Shown piece after piece: positions 33,700 to 46,040 of a stretch of DNA of 64,000 nt. Position 1 is the first letter of the stretch. Each line of letters begins with the position of its first letter. This stretch comes from Tillus elongatus (lineage: Eukaryota > Arthropoda > Insecta > Coleoptera > Cleridae): the NCBI GenBank assembly GCA_964006375.1, contig OZ023265.1, forward strand, positions 164,140,118 through 164,204,117, written 5' to 3'. Made by a program: the position numbers and the translations under genes. A model generated the notes under the pieces. The model worked only from the letters and a program-made list of their open reading frames with translations, was not told where the DNA came from and made no database searches.

Positions 33700-35061
33700 T
33701 ACGCAAACTGACTATTTTTATAAAAATCTGTCACATATCTCCGAAACCCTGGCAGAGAACATAAAGTATGTTCAAATGGTATTTTTTATACAGATGTGGT
33801 GCAACATAGGAGAAAGAGATCCGAAATTGGCTCGTATAATATTTAGGTATGACAAACAAGTGATCGAGTCTTGTATTGAGCGAATGTATTTGTCTGCGAA
33901 AAAAGAGCTTCTGATGTAGGTAATCAGGCCCCGCCTCGAGGACAATCTTGTGAGTTAAGCAAAGAAGATGTACTTTCAGGGACTCCTCATATTCAGCCAA
34001 TCTAATTCTAAGAACTTATAAGAAACACGATCTGTTCTTTTTAGATTAAAGATGAACCGTAAACATGACTTCTGAACCTTTTCTACTCTTTGCCGAGGGC
34101 AGGTCCATACACAACATCAGTATGCTTAAAACGCGAGAGAATCATCGAGTTTACCAGGAGAGCTTTTACTTTCACTGAAAGGCAATTTCGGTGGCTATAA
34201 AAATATTTCAATAGGCCAAAGCTAGCTCTACGAAGATTAGTGACGTGATCAGAAATTTTAAATTGTTATCTATTATGAGACCAAGTTTTTTTGCAGGCTG
34301 TTTTGCTTCCAAGCGATTCCCATCTATCAAAATATTAATATTTTAAGAACAAACCCTATTCCTACTTACCGTCCTGCCAAAATAAAGTACGCAACACTTA
34401 TTGGCATTTATCGCAAGATCATGCTCCTTTGCTGTCGTGGCTAACTTATCAAGGTCTGTATTTAAACTTGCTATAGCGTCTAAGGCATTTTCGACAGGAA
34501 AGGATTTGTAAAGCTGGGTATCATCGGCATAGAAGTGTACTTTGCTCGAGATTATTTGTTTTTGCAAATCAAACGTGTAAATATTGAGTAAAAGGAGGCC
34601 TAAGATAGAGCCCTGTGGAACTCCTTTTAATAAACTCAAAGAATCCGATACATCCGACCCGCAGACAACCCTCTGTGCCCTATCTGAAAAGTAACTCTCT
34701 ATAAACTGAACGGCGTCATGATTGAAACCAATATATTGTAACTTAGAGCACAATAGTTCATGACTGATCGTATCAAAAGCTTTACTGTAGTCTAGCAATA
34801 CCAAAGCTGTAACTTAATTTTTATCGTTAGCTGTGAGGATGTCATCACTAATATTTGCTAATGCTGTTGTGGTAGACCTGCCCCTAACAAATCCGGACAG
34901 TACATTCGGCAAGATGTTGTTGTCCCCAAGGTAAGAAGTTATCTGCTCGGATATCACTTTCTCCAATAATTTGAAAGAACTGGGAAAATGCTTATAGGTC
35001 TTAAATGATTAAACTCAGTTGCATTGTTTCCTTTTGGAAACATGAAAAGCTTTGCAACTTC
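33700..35061 (-). pseudogene. LINE-C ORF2, reverse transcriptase and C-terminal domain
   Basis: After the frameshift: FPSSFKLLEKVISEQIT (motif 2), VLLDYSKAFDTISHELL (first catalytic Asp), LLKGVPQGSILGLLLLNIYT, HFYADDTQLYKSF (intact YADD) and INANKCCVLYFGRT. A stop follows VSRNRVCS at 34343. The C-terminal domain survives near 34000-33731 (HSLNTRLDHLFVIPKYYTSQ, FRISFSYVAPHLYKK), the usual end of such ORF2 proteins. Confidence 0.85.
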
Positions 35062-36498
35062 TTAAACCTTGAGAAAGCATTTTGTCTCAATACAAAAGTT
35101 TACAAGTTGTAGCAGCTGAGGGAGAATTTCCGGGATACATGGGTTAATCATGTCGACACTCACACCATCAAAACCCTTAGCTTTTGTTTTTATTGAGGCT
35201 ATGTGTCTCATAATATCTGCCTCATTGACAAGCTTAAAATGGAAGTTATTTGAATTTTTGTAAATATTACTATTATAATATGTTTTTAATCCTCTAATAT
35301 CAGCCCTACTACTGTTAATAGACGTGAGGTATTGATTTATTTTGTTTACATCACTCAAATGTGATGGTAACATATTGTCTTTTTTTGTAACAATGCCAAA
35401 TCTATTAGCCAAAGACCAGGCCGTCCTATTATTTTCACTTGTAGACAGCATACCCTCCGCAAAAGCAAGTTTTTCTTTTTTTATGGCATTTGTAGTTCGG
35501 TTTCTAATTAGTTTATAATTTTGCCAATCAATGGGATCGCGACTATCTTTGAACCTATTATAAGCTTCTTTCATAATATTTTTGATATTATCCGTTAGCC
35601 ATGGAGCCGGCTTTTTCGTTATTCGTACCGTAACGATAGGGGCATACGTATCGAAAAGTTTATTCAAAACATTAATAAGTAATTCTGCTTTATCTTCAGC
35701 GCTGTTTAATTTATAATAATGCATCCAGTCTACTGCAGATAAATCACTTTTGAATTGATTAATATTATAATTTTTGTAACTTATAAAGGTATGATACTGT
35801 CTTTTTAATGAATCTACTTTATCCAAAGATAATATGCAATATACAAGACAATGATCAGAGATAACACGAGTATCGACAGTATCAGTTTCTGATACACCTA
35901 GCGACTTACCAACTATAACTATGTCAAGAAGAGACTGTGAATTTTGGGTGAGTCTAGTCGGCGTCGATATGTGTTGTAACAGATCATACGAGTGAAGAAT
36001 CTCATAAAATTTCAGAACAGCTGTGTTGTTTTTTAGTAGATAAATATTAAAATATGATAATAAAACAATATGATCATATGCAGACACTATTAAAGAAAGA
36101 AGCTCATCAAAGCCATCCAGCGCACTAAGCAGATTTTGATCTGGAGGTCTATACAAACAGCAGATCAAAAAGCTTTCATCATTAATTTTAGTTGACAGAG
36201 TGAGATATTCAAAGGCATCAGAATTCACGCTAGTTGAAACTATAAGAAAGTTTAATTTGTTACTTACGTAGCACAAGACTCCACCACCGCGGCTACTTAA
36301 CCTATCTTTTCTCACAATAGTGTAGCCTTTTATTTGTATAGCCTCATCCGTAACACTAGAAGTTAGCCAGGTCTCGGAGACAGCCACAATATCGAAATTA
36401 TTTTCTTCAATTAAAATCCTAAAAGCTGCAAAATCAGAGAGTAAAGATCTTACATTTATATGCGCAAAACTATATTTATTTATTTCTTTTTTATCCAT
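35062..36498 (-). pseudogene. LINE-C ORF2, N-terminal part: endonuclease to RT start
   Basis: 478 codons starting MDKKEINKYSFAHINVRSL. Endonuclease motifs are IVAVSETWLTSS (catalytic Glu at residue 42), SRGGGVLCYVSN, CLYRPPDQN, and VISDHCLVYC (catalytic Asp-His at 215-216). The usual GDFN motif reads LSYFNIYLL (147-155), so a catalytic Asp is Tyr. A linker with KPAPWLTDNIK follows, then RT motif SIKTKAKGFDGVSVDMINPC. The frame ends in ETKCFLKV after a frameshift, and RT continues downstream in other frames. Confidence 0.85.
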
Positions 36499-36773
36499 AT
36501 TTTAAAATATTATATAGGCAGTAAATGTAATAATGATTAGTTATATATAAATACAATAACTAGAAGCGATAAGAAGGCAAGCAAGAGTTTTATTTTACTT
36601 GCAAAAAGGAAACGATAAAGTGTGATAAGTTATCAAAAAGAAAAAGAAATTCGAGTGCAGCCCGTGACAGTAACCTGCATAATATATAAAACACAACCAA
36701 ACTTTTGTTCAACAAAGCAAGCTAGATATAACATAGATATATTTGAAAATTGCAACTATCAAACTTCTTAACT

Positions 36774-37432
36774 TTAAGTATTTGGATTAGGTAGATCATC
36801 CAGTGATGCAATACGGAGATTCTGTTTAATACCAGTATTAACATATACGTTGCCGTTCCAACTCCAGGCCTTGGTTCTGCCATATACTTCCTTAGCCTTG
36901 CTTAGAAGATTAAGATTGCTGTAAGTCAGGTCTTCCGCCACGAAAATTCCCCTGTCTTTTAATATAGCTGGGTTTCTTATTATTCCATCTTTATATTCAA
37001 TGTCTGTGAAAGATACCAAAATCTGAGGTTTCTGATTATTCCGGCTTTTTAAACGATAGCAGGTGCGATGTTGTTTTCAGATATGTTTACATTCATATCT
37101 TTGTTGAAAAATTCTACGACTTTATTTTAAATGTTTTCATTGATTTCAGCTGGTATATTGAAAATTCTTATATTTTTTCTCTTATTGTGTTGTCATAATA
37201 CATCAAGTCTTTTTATTAATTTTTTGTTTTCTTCAGATATAAATTTGAACTGAGTTTCTTGCTTTTTTAATCTTTTCTCCCTCTCAAGTAAAGCTTCTTT
37301 CACGGCAGAAGACGTGATTTCTTTCATGAGCGTGTAGTTTTCTTTTAGAGTTTTCGACACACAACACTCAATCAATTCATTAATTTGTTCTAATTGACGT
37401 TTCGTAAAGGCCATTCTTGTAGATAACATCAC
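36774..37432 (-). pseudogene. LINE-C ORF1 (gag-like nucleic-acid-binding protein), broken
   Basis: The N-terminal 79 residues (MMLSTRMAFTKRQLEQINEL ... LLEREKRLKKQETQFKF) form a predicted coiled coil of charged heptads, then a stop. The next segment in another frame has RKNIRIFNIPAE, and the last frame (37019-36774) reads IIRNPAILKDRGIFVAEDLT, AKEVYGRTKAWSWNGNVYV. The order of coiled coil, RNA-binding middle and a C-terminal domain with W-NG-VYV is that of ORF1 proteins of insect LINEs. ATG at 37417 (MAFTKRQ) is an equally likely start. Confidence 0.7.
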
Positions 37433-37560
37433 CAGTAGACACTACTTTACTTTTAGAACAGTTGTGCACAATACACTTCAATACTAGTCACTTTGTTGAC
37501 ATTATTTTTGCAAAAATTGCAGGAGCGATCGCAACACGTGCACACCCTAGCCTTTCATTC

Positions 37561-37561
<1 letters not shown>

Positions 37562-37618
<57 letters not shown>

Positions 37619-37737
37619 GAAACCGACCTCGGATTTGGGTTTCAGGGGTCCGAAATTGCGCTCATTTGAAGAAATTTTCTCAAAATTCAAAAGTCGCGAT
37701 CTCCCCACTAGAGAATTTTTTAAAGAAAATTAACTAA
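37562..37737 (+). mobile_element. HINE-like element, right part (left part 33184-33475)
   Basis: (TA)n at 37562-37615, block B (TTGAAACCGACCTCGGATTT, TGCGCTCATTTGAAGAAATT) and a degenerate hairpin TAGAGAATTTTTTAAAG / AAAATTAACTAA. Confidence 0.75.
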
Positions 37738-38465
37738 CACGATCAATCGATTTTAATCGAACTTGGTCCTAGCAATACTTGTGTTTGTTAAATATATTTT
37801 GGCCATCATAACAGAGACATACCGGTTTCGTTTTCAGTAGTAGTAGGGCCAACAATTTAATAATCGTTAGATTGTTCTACAGAGTCTGTGGTTATCACTG
37901 TGTTTCCATCACGATTGTCATGACAACCTAGTTTCTAATACTTGCCTTCCCTATTAAAAATGGTAAAAGTAAAAAGATAATCATTTAGAATTAACTAAGT
38001 AAGCATGTGTATTTGACGATTTACTTACACTCTATGAAATTATCCCATACTTACAAATTATTTCAGCCATGTAATCTTAAAGATTATTCCTTGCTCACGA
38101 AGAATTTCGCTCATAAGATGCAACACTTAGTTCATAAGCATTTTCAAGAAATTCTAATATGAATAAATATTGTGTTAATAATGCCCAGTCAAATGATGAC
38201 GTGACAGACTTAATTGGAACTGTAAAATCTAGAGAAAGGAGAGGAAAGTTCATATATGGAAAGAAATGTAGCGACATTTCGAAGACAGGGCGGCCAGACA
38301 TATAGTCATTACAAGGGTAACCTAAATCATGCAAAGTCAGTCAAGGCCTATGGTCACATATGTAGATCCAAGTTCTAACAACATTTTCTGATGAAATTAG
38401 AAAGATAATCCTTACTGATTTTTGGAGTCTTGGGATCTACAGAACGTGTTTATTGGATCGTGAGT
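37738..38465. other. No clear feature
   Basis: Around 37815-37960 weak resemblance to the satellite family is visible (ACCGGTTTCG, CACTGTGTTTCCATCACG order) but it is too diverged to call. The rest is unassigned. Confidence 0.35.
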
Positions 38466-39055
38466 GTTTATTGCATCGGTATATGTATCACACCGATAAC
38501 TAAAAAAATAATGGGCCGATTCTGATCAAATTTGGTGAGTACCTTCTTTTTACAAGTGGCTTGGACAAAATTGTTTGCCAGGAAAATCGGTTTAGGTTTT
38601 CCTGGAGAATTCCTTTCGGGAATAAATTATATCTCCGGAAATAACAAAGTAAGGACAATAAAAATTGATACGCGTGTTTGTATTATATATGGTGACCAAC
38701 TAACCTAAATTTGGGTCTGTTAGGTAAAAGACAAAAAAGTTATAGGCATTTAAAGAAAAAAACATAGGGTATCCCTCAAAACGTCAAAGTCGCGATTTGA
38801 AACGTCAAAATTCTCAATATTTAGGCAAAGAACCTGAAACAAATAAGGATTGCGTGAAGAAAATGTCGCAAAAAAGTGTTCTGCAAACCCTTAAGTTTTA
38901 GCTTCAACCGCCATTGTCCTTCATTTTACTAAAATATTTACAGAAAATTCATTTCAAACAGACCTTTTCTCTGATGCTTGGGCTGTAGGTTTAGTTAAGT
39001 TAATGCTTTGGCTGTATGTTTTGTTGAGTATTTGGTTTAAGGGTCTATAATTTTT
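38466..39055 (-). mobile_element. HINE-like block A, long subtype, lacking (TA)n
   Basis: It starts at ATGTATCACACCGATAACT, where a (TA)n tract would normally precede, and continues GATCAAATTTGGTGAGTACC, CAAAACGTCAAAGTCGCGAT, TTTTCTCTGATGCTTGGGC. Confidence 0.65.
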
Positions 39056-39705
39056 AGCTAATTTCGTAGAAAAAAATCGTTAATGAGGAGACCGCAACTT
39101 TTGAATATTAAAAAGATTTCTTCAAATGAGCGCAAACTAGGCCCCCTAGAATCCAAATCCGGATTTACTTTCAATTTTTATCTGTTTACATATGTACAGG
39201 GTGACGCATTTCTACCGTAAAGCTCAATGTAATTGTTATTGTATACGTTAATTATAGAGTGTTTAAATCTGCATCTTATAAAAATACGTTAAAAATCACA
39301 GGATGGTCCATAAGTCGTTGGTGATCCTACAATTGTTTTATTTCGAACACCCTTATATTATTGCATTTTTGCATTTTTTATCGAAATATGATGCATGTTT
39401 GTAAAAAAAAAATCAATACGCAGTAAGTGCGTCTTGGTAGCGAAGTTTCAATTTTCAATGACTCAATTTGCTATTACCCTAAGGTTTGTTGGCTGGGAAA
39501 CCAGTTTTCTTGGAAACATGTTAAGTTTATTTTAGAAAAGTTTTTGTACATTTTCAAACAATAAGTAATTTTGATAAAATATGGTACATTGTTTCTACTA
39601 TAAAGGCTATACCGGTAACCAGATTGATGCCTGCTTGCATTAGAGACATATGTGCTATTAAAAACATTTTAATGAAAATTCACTTCCACGCACTTGCTGC
39701 GTCCA
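39056..39705 (-). mobile_element. HINE-like element, second subtype
   Basis: Block B (AATGAGGAGACCGCAACTTT), TACAGGGTGACGCATTTCTA, GTCCATAAGTCGTTGGTGAT, GGTAACCAGATTGATGCCTG, and the end ATTCACTTCCACGCACTTGC, TGCGTCCAAAC. Confidence 0.65.
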
Positions 39706-41117
39706 AACTTTTTAAAATGAAAATCTCGGGGTCTGTTTTGAGCTTCTATAAAACCAATAATGATTTTGAAACACGTTACAAGCTTCTATTTATCTCAACT
39801 GACATCTTAGTGACTATGAGAGGAACTCGTCTACAAAATTATAACAATATTATTTTATCTCGGGGATACAAAAACTTTTTCAAAGAAAATGTGAATATTT
39901 TCAAGAAAAACTGACTCATCGATTAGGCTAGGTGATAAACTTGTTGAAGCTATTTTTTAAAAGAAATTATAGACTTATTTCTTCATAAAATAAAATAGAA
40001 ACACTTCTAATTCAGCAAACGTTTCGTAAATTTAAAAAAATGAACGCACCTTAATTCAACATAAAATTATTCTTCCAATAACAATGGAAAAGGTTAGGCC
40101 AAATAGTTTCGAAAGTTTATAAATAACATCTACTATTTAAACAATCTATTCCACATTTTTATTTCAAATCAGATACTCAAATTTGAGAACGTTATGTTGC
40201 ATCTACTAAAATAGTTGCAATTAACTAAATTTTCTCCAAAAAGGTCGCCTTTCAAACTAACAAACACTTCTAAGGCATTTGTAAAGGAAACTCATTTCCA
40301 AAACATTATTAAAATCTGTTAATTTTTGCATAAGCTTCTCATTAACTCGTAACCTGTTATACGTTTCTAGCAATCATAGAAGTAAATGACGCCATGACGT
40401 CAACTCACATTACTCTATTGAGCTATACCATAGAACACGTGTCTTTTATGGCTCAGATGTTTTTAAGACTTGAATCATAGTAAAACATATGTTTAAGGAG
40501 CGGAGGATATTTCAAGGAATAACTCGTCGAACTAGGCGAATGTAGACATAAGTAAGGGTGTAATTATAACTTTAATAAACTCACAAAAATTTAACAACAT
40601 TACTATTAACAAACTGAATGAATTTAAACTCGGACTGTTTACATCGTGAATCTTAATTGAACAGTGTTATTATGTTTACATAATTAAATCACAAGTGTCG
40701 CGTCTTTACATCTTAAGCAATCTAAATTTTACTGTCTACATCTTAAGAACTTAATTAACTCTCTTAATGTTTACCAGCAAATACTACTTATAGTTTTTCT
40801 TAATTAGTTTACAACCTTCCAAAATTGCTGACTTCAGCAGTCCTGCGTTCTTTGTACGCTGCAACTTTACCTTGTTTATTATTTAAATAACAATGTGATT
40901 GTTTCAATGCCAATGTTATCGATACGGTTTTGACCTACAATTTTATGCAATATTTATATTACTTAATGTAGAGAATTATCCTAAACTAATTTCACTTATT
41001 ATTTTAGTGTTTTTAACAATTATGTTTCTACGCCTATTACGGCACTTCTGCCAAACTGTACTGTTCTCTGAACAACATAAACATCACTTGCCTATAAGGC
41101 TAGGTGTATTCTCACCA
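39706..41117. other. No recognisable feature
   Basis: AT-rich, with short open frames of no recognised family. Confidence 0.45.
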
Positions 41118-41450
41118 TAATTATAACCACAGAACGGTTTCGCTCTAATTAGAGCTCGTCAGTACGGTATACTAATTACGGCGAGAACATACCTATTAAG
41201 TAATACGGCTATGGTAGCCAGCCTCCTAGAACATTGTGAGATGTACGACAGGGTCGCCATCTCGGTGCGGAATCAGGTAGTATCTTGTCACGGCAGATCC
41301 AAACAACACAAAATGTTATAAAATAGAGACTGTGTACAACCACCAATTTTGTAAATTGTCAGCCCTGACCCTGCAGTTCTAATTATTGTGAGAATACATC
41401 TAGCCTTACGTACATTGTCCCTATATTAGAGAAGAAATATAATTTCGGAC
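41100..41450 (-). repeat. One satellite monomer (310-318 bp family)
   Basis: GAACGGTTTCGCTCTAATTA, GAGCTCGTCAGTACGGTATA, ACGGCTATGGTAGCCAGCC, CCATCTCGGTGCGGAATCAG, AATTGTCAGCCCTGACC and GTCCCTATATTAGAGAAG follow each other in family order. Single unit, no tandem partner. Confidence 0.85.
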
Positions 41451-42078
41451 GCCATTTGCTCGTTTCTTTTTCTTGTTAAAACGCTTTTAGCCTAAACTCG
41501 TAGTGAGACCCTAACTTCTAAGTGGAAACCTACATTTCGTAGCAGGAGTCATATCTCTTAGCAGGAGCGCCAGCTTTTAGTGGGAGTTCAGCCATCTTAG
41601 TATAAGGCCTCATGTCTCTTCTTAGATAGCACACCAGGCCTCTGGCACGTAATATCTCGTCAGGATGCTATCTCTGCCTTTCCAAGAGACATGCACATAC
41701 AGCTGTTGCCAGGAAGCTCAGCTTTAATAATGAGGCCCCGGCTCCACTATGACACTATTACGAAACCAGCACCTACCATACCTGGAGTCACAAGCTACAC
41801 CAACGGTCAGTAAAAGCTTACTCAACTGGATAATTTTTTCATTTTATTTTATTTCTAAATTTGTAAATTAGAAACAACGGCGTTTAAAAGTTATAATTAA
41901 CATTAAATATGTAACTTTTGCTAATTCTTTTTGTTAATTCAACTCACTTTGTCATTCATAATGTAAACCTCTTCTCTATCTGTGTTATTTAGGGTCATTG
42001 CATGTGTAATTCATGGTTGCATGTGTAATTCATGGTCTGGCCCATTGCATTAAAGCTGGGTTAATAAATAATAACTTA
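41451..42078. other. No recognisable feature
   Basis: The 41480-41600 part shows loose short repeats (AGTGGGAG / GCAGGAG words) but no clear family. Confidence 0.4.
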
Positions 42079-42427
42079 GAACCTCGGTGGTAACAACGTG
42101 TGCCTCTGAACTGAAGGGTACTGGGTTCGATCCCAGGGTACTCCTTTCACTTTTTCAGTACAAACTGTAACATTAACATCAGCCGAGGTTCTGGCATTGT
42201 ATTTGAGCAAGTTGAATGTCTGCACGTTCCGCCCTTCGGAGGGGGCGTAAAGCCGTCGGTCCCGTGTCCATGCGATGTTGGGCACGTTAAAGATGCCTAC
42301 CCTCTTGAAGAAAGGCAGGGTTTTGGCAAAATTTCCAGGATAGTGAGGTGATACTGCTCGCTGACGTCGGTGATTAGCCATAGTCACGGAAATAGGCCGA
42401 CGTTAAAGAAACAAAACACACACACAC
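42079..42427 (+). mobile_element. tRNA-derived SINE, copy S2
   Basis: Head AACCTCGGTGGT (A-box region shortened by about 13 bp compared with S1) and GGGTTCGATCCCAGGG (B box). The body matches S1 at high identity (GCACGTTCCGCCCT, GTTGGGCACGTTAAAGATGC, GAAATAGGCCGACGTTAAAG), with a (CA)n tail at 42415-42427. The head deletion would weaken Pol III transcription. Confidence 0.85.
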
Positions 42428-43061
42428 AAAGAATAACTTAACAATCGTTTAGTGAAACATCTACTCAAGACAAATATAGTGGTTTGACTTCGCGACGGTC
42501 AATGAATGAAACTTACTTAAAACTAAGAATTGTTTATGTTTACATTTTTAAATAGCTTTCCTTAAACAGGCCACTTATCCCAAAGGCGCGACCATTTCCT
42601 GATAGAAAAAATAATTTGAGAGTAAATAGGAAACAGTGAGTAAAACTAAACTGAATGATACATTTAGAAACGGAGAAACCTCTGGTGACATGAAGAGTTT
42701 TCCAGTAATGAAAATGTACACGATTCAGTCATATGGTAATGAATAAGTAATGTGTTGGTATATCAGACGATGGTTGAAGTTATGTCGTTTATTACATGGG
42801 TGAGTTCGTGTTGATAAATAAGGGATGAGACAGATGACGGACGCCAGTCGGAGGTGTCAAAAAGGTGGAATTCTCCAGGTCCTGATGAGTTAGTTTAACC
42901 TGCCATGTCTGGTTATGTGTTGCAGGGGTCCTTGGGGAACACACTTTAACCTCTCATGTGAATAATACCACCCCGTCTCACATCTCTTTTTCGTTATCAA
43001 ACTGACTAGTTTATACTGTGGCAGGAATAAAATTAAGGAGTGGTAAAATAAATGAAAAAAG
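42428..43061. other. No recognisable feature
   Basis: No assignable block or protein. Confidence 0.45.
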
Positions 43062-43387
43062 CCTGGACGCAGCAAGTGCGTTATAGTAGTGAATTTTCAT
43101 AGAAATGATCTGGCATCAAATATTTTATTATAACTTTTTTTATTGTAATATAGAAATCTAAATTTTTGTGTATAGTTTAATTTCTATATTGAAAACCTAT
43201 CTACCAAATTTGGTTATCATAGCTTTTTTATTTTTTGAGATAAAATTTTTTTCGAATCAAAACTCAAAATTTTTCCGGAAAACCTGGTCCGATATCCCTG
43301 ACTAACGAAATTATCCAAGCTACTTACAAAAGGAAGGTACATGCAAAATTTTATCAAAATCGGCCTATTATTTTTTGAGTTATCGGT

Positions 43388-43444
<57 letters not shown>

Positions 43445-43567
43445 TGAAACTGACACCGGATATGTGTTCTAGGGCTCCTAGTTCGCGCTCATTTGCAAAA
43501 AAATTTTAAAAATTCAAAAGTCGGGGTCTCCCCATTAGTAAATTTTTTTTACGAAAATTCACTAAAA
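43062..43567 (+). mobile_element. HINE-like element, first of a head-to-tail pair
   Basis: 5' end CCTGGACGCAGCAAGTGCG, block A, (TA)n at 43390-43441, block B (GACACCGGATATGTGTTCTA) and hairpin TTAGTAAATTTTTTTTACG / AAAATTCACTAA. It ends where the next copy's CCTGGACGC begins, with about two bases between them. Confidence 0.75.
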
Positions 43568-44174
<607 letters not shown>

Positions 44175-44179
44175 ATGTA

Positions 44180-44370
44180 CAGCAATGTACCATATTTCAC
44201 TAAAATAGCTTTGTTGTTTCAAAAAGTACACACATTTTCCGAAAATAAACTTTAAAAGTTCCTGAAAAAACTGATCCGGTTTTCCTGGCCAACGAACCTC
44301 TTCAAGCTATTTACACACCTGCCAAGATATAGTTATTCACAAACAGCTTTAGGACCAAAATTGAAAAAAA
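44180..44370 (+). mobile_element. HINE-like block A fragment left of the hexamer array
   Basis: AATGTACCATATTTCACTAA, CTGGCCAACGAACC and the same order as 33300-33425. The hexamer array stands where the (TA)n would be expected. Confidence 0.55.
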
Positions 44371-45451
44371 TACTAATACTAATACTAATACTAATACTAA
44401 TGCTAATGCTAATGCTAATGCTAATGCTAATGCTAATGCTAATGCTAATGCTAATGCTAATGCTAATGCTAATGCTAATGCTAATGCTAATGCTAATGCT
44501 AATGCTAATGCTAATGCTAATGCTAATGCTAATGCTAATGCTAATGCTAATGCTAATGCTAATGCTAATGCTAATGCTAATGCTAATCCTAATACTAATC
44601 CTAATCCTAATCCTAATCCTAATACTAATACTAATACTAATACTAATACTAATACTAATACTAATACTAATACTAATACTAATACTAATACTAATACTAA
44701 TACTAATACTAATACTAATACTAATACTAATACTAATACTAATACTAATACTAATACTAATACTAATACTAATACTAATACTAATACTAATACTAATACT
44801 AATACTAATACTAATACTAATACTAATACTAATACTAATACTAATACTAATACTAATACTAATACTAATACTAATACTAATACTAATACTAATACTAACA
44901 CTAACACTAACACTAACACTAACACTAACACTAACACTAACACTAACACTAACACTAACACTAACACTAACACTAACACTAACACTAACACTAACACTAA
45001 CACTAACACTAACACTAACACTAACACTAACACTAACACTAACACTAACACTAACACTAACACTAACACTAACACTAACACTAACACCAACACTAACACT
45101 AACACTAACACTAACACTAACACTAACACTAACACTAACACTAACACTAACACTAACACTAACACTAACACTAACACTAACACTAACACTAACACTAACA
45201 CTAACACTAACACTAACACTAACACTAACACTAACACTAACACTAACACTAATACTAATACTAATACTAATACTAATACTAATACTAATACTAATACTAA
45301 TACTAATACTAATACTAATACTAATACTAATACTAATACTAATACTAATACTAATACTAATACTAATACTAATACTAATACTAATACTAATACTAATACT
45401 AATACTAATACTAATACTAATACTAATACTAATACTAATACTAATACTAAT
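44371..45451. repeat. Hexanucleotide array (TTAGNN on the minus strand), five homogenised blocks
   Basis: About 180 units of 6 bp in phase. Blocks on the plus strand: ACTAAT (to 44401), GCTAAT (44402-44587), mixed CCTAAT/ACTAAT (44588-44621), ACTAAT (44622-44893), ACTAAC (44894-45245, one ACCAAC near 45085), ACTAAT (45246-45451). All units keep CTAA and vary at the same two positions. Long open frames on both strands are a consequence of the period being a multiple of 3. Confidence 0.95.
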
Positions 45452-45850
45452 TGAAATGACTCAAAAACGATGAACGATATCAAATTTTTTTCCTTACGAA
45501 CATACATTATAATTCGATGGAAAATCCAAAAATGCAATAACGTAAGGGGTTTATATTAAAAAAAGAAAGTGTGTATCACCAACAACTTATGGGCCACCCT
45601 GTAATTGTCAAAATAGATTCATAAGATATAGCTCGAGACGCCACGTATATATCTTATTCTTATATCTTGCATAATAACGGATATATTAGGCTTTGCCGTG
45701 GAGATACGTGTAAACACACAAAAACTTAAACTGACCCCTTATATGGGTTTTAGGGGTTCTAGTTTGCGCTCATTTGAAGAAATTTTCCGAAAGTCTCACC
45801 ATCGATACCTCTCTATTGGTGAATTTTCTTAAGAAAAATGCAATAAAATT
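45452..45850 (+). mobile_element. HINE-like right part after the hexamer array
   Basis: GTATCACCAACAACTTATGG, GGCCACCCTGTAATTG (second-subtype words in reverse), then block B (ACTGACCCCTTATATGGGTT, GCTCATTTGAAGAAATTTTC) and a hairpin half TTGGTGAATTTTCTTAAG. Confidence 0.6.
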
Positions 45851-45939
45851 AGAATTGCAGGATATAAAAAATTGTTAAGAATATGAACAATAAAAATAGT
45901 AGTGTTGATGGTATAATAATAATAATAATAGTTCTAGGA

Positions 45940-46040
45940 TTCAGAAACTAGCCTTTGAAAGCACTGGAGACATATTCTTGGCAGTGGTAAACACCAGTCT
46001 AGAAAATGGAATATTTCCAAAGTCATTTCGCTTATATGTC
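45940..46040 (+). pseudogene. Small LINE reverse transcriptase fragment
   Basis: One frame reads LAFESTGDIFLAVVNTSLENG and IFPKSFRLYVM. This fits the RT stretch with N-SL--G-FP--F that precedes the palm. It lies just after a short (AAT)n. The clade is not resolvable from 35 residues. Confidence 0.5.

Larger units (their letters stand above)
33476..37561 (-). mobile_element. LINE-C, nearly full-length Jockey/CR1-like non-LTR retrotransposon
   Basis: Read on the minus strand: a 5' UTR of about 130 bp, ORF1 (37432 to 36774), a spacer, ORF2 with APE endonuclease and RT (36498 to about 33700), and a 3' end with an AATAAAG signal followed within 20 bp by (TA)n. Both flanks are (TA)n of one HINE-like element. 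ORF1 and ORF2 each carry frameshifts or stops, so it is dead, but the intact ends suggest a fairly recent insertion. Confidence 0.88.

Noticed and set aside
33632..33919. Plus-strand open frame of 95 codons
   Set aside because: It is antisense to the LINE-C C-terminal domain, which is the real coding strand.
39624..39914. Open frame of 96 codons
   Set aside because: It starts inside a HINE-like end and contains no recognisable domain.
42079..42150. Functional tRNA gene
   Set aside because: The tRNA-like head is shortened and continuous with a SINE body and (CA)n tail.
44371..45451. Possible internal telomere array
   Set aside because: The unit is a hexamer, mostly TTAGTA, TTAGCA or TTAGTG; only a few TTAGGA units occur, and the insect telomere unit is the pentamer TTAGG.
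44311..45537. Long open frames of 370 and 408 codons encoding dipeptide repeats (LV, LA, LM, LI, LT)
   Set aside because: They arise from an uninterrupted hexamer array, whose period is a multiple of three; both strands are open and there is no other coding signal.
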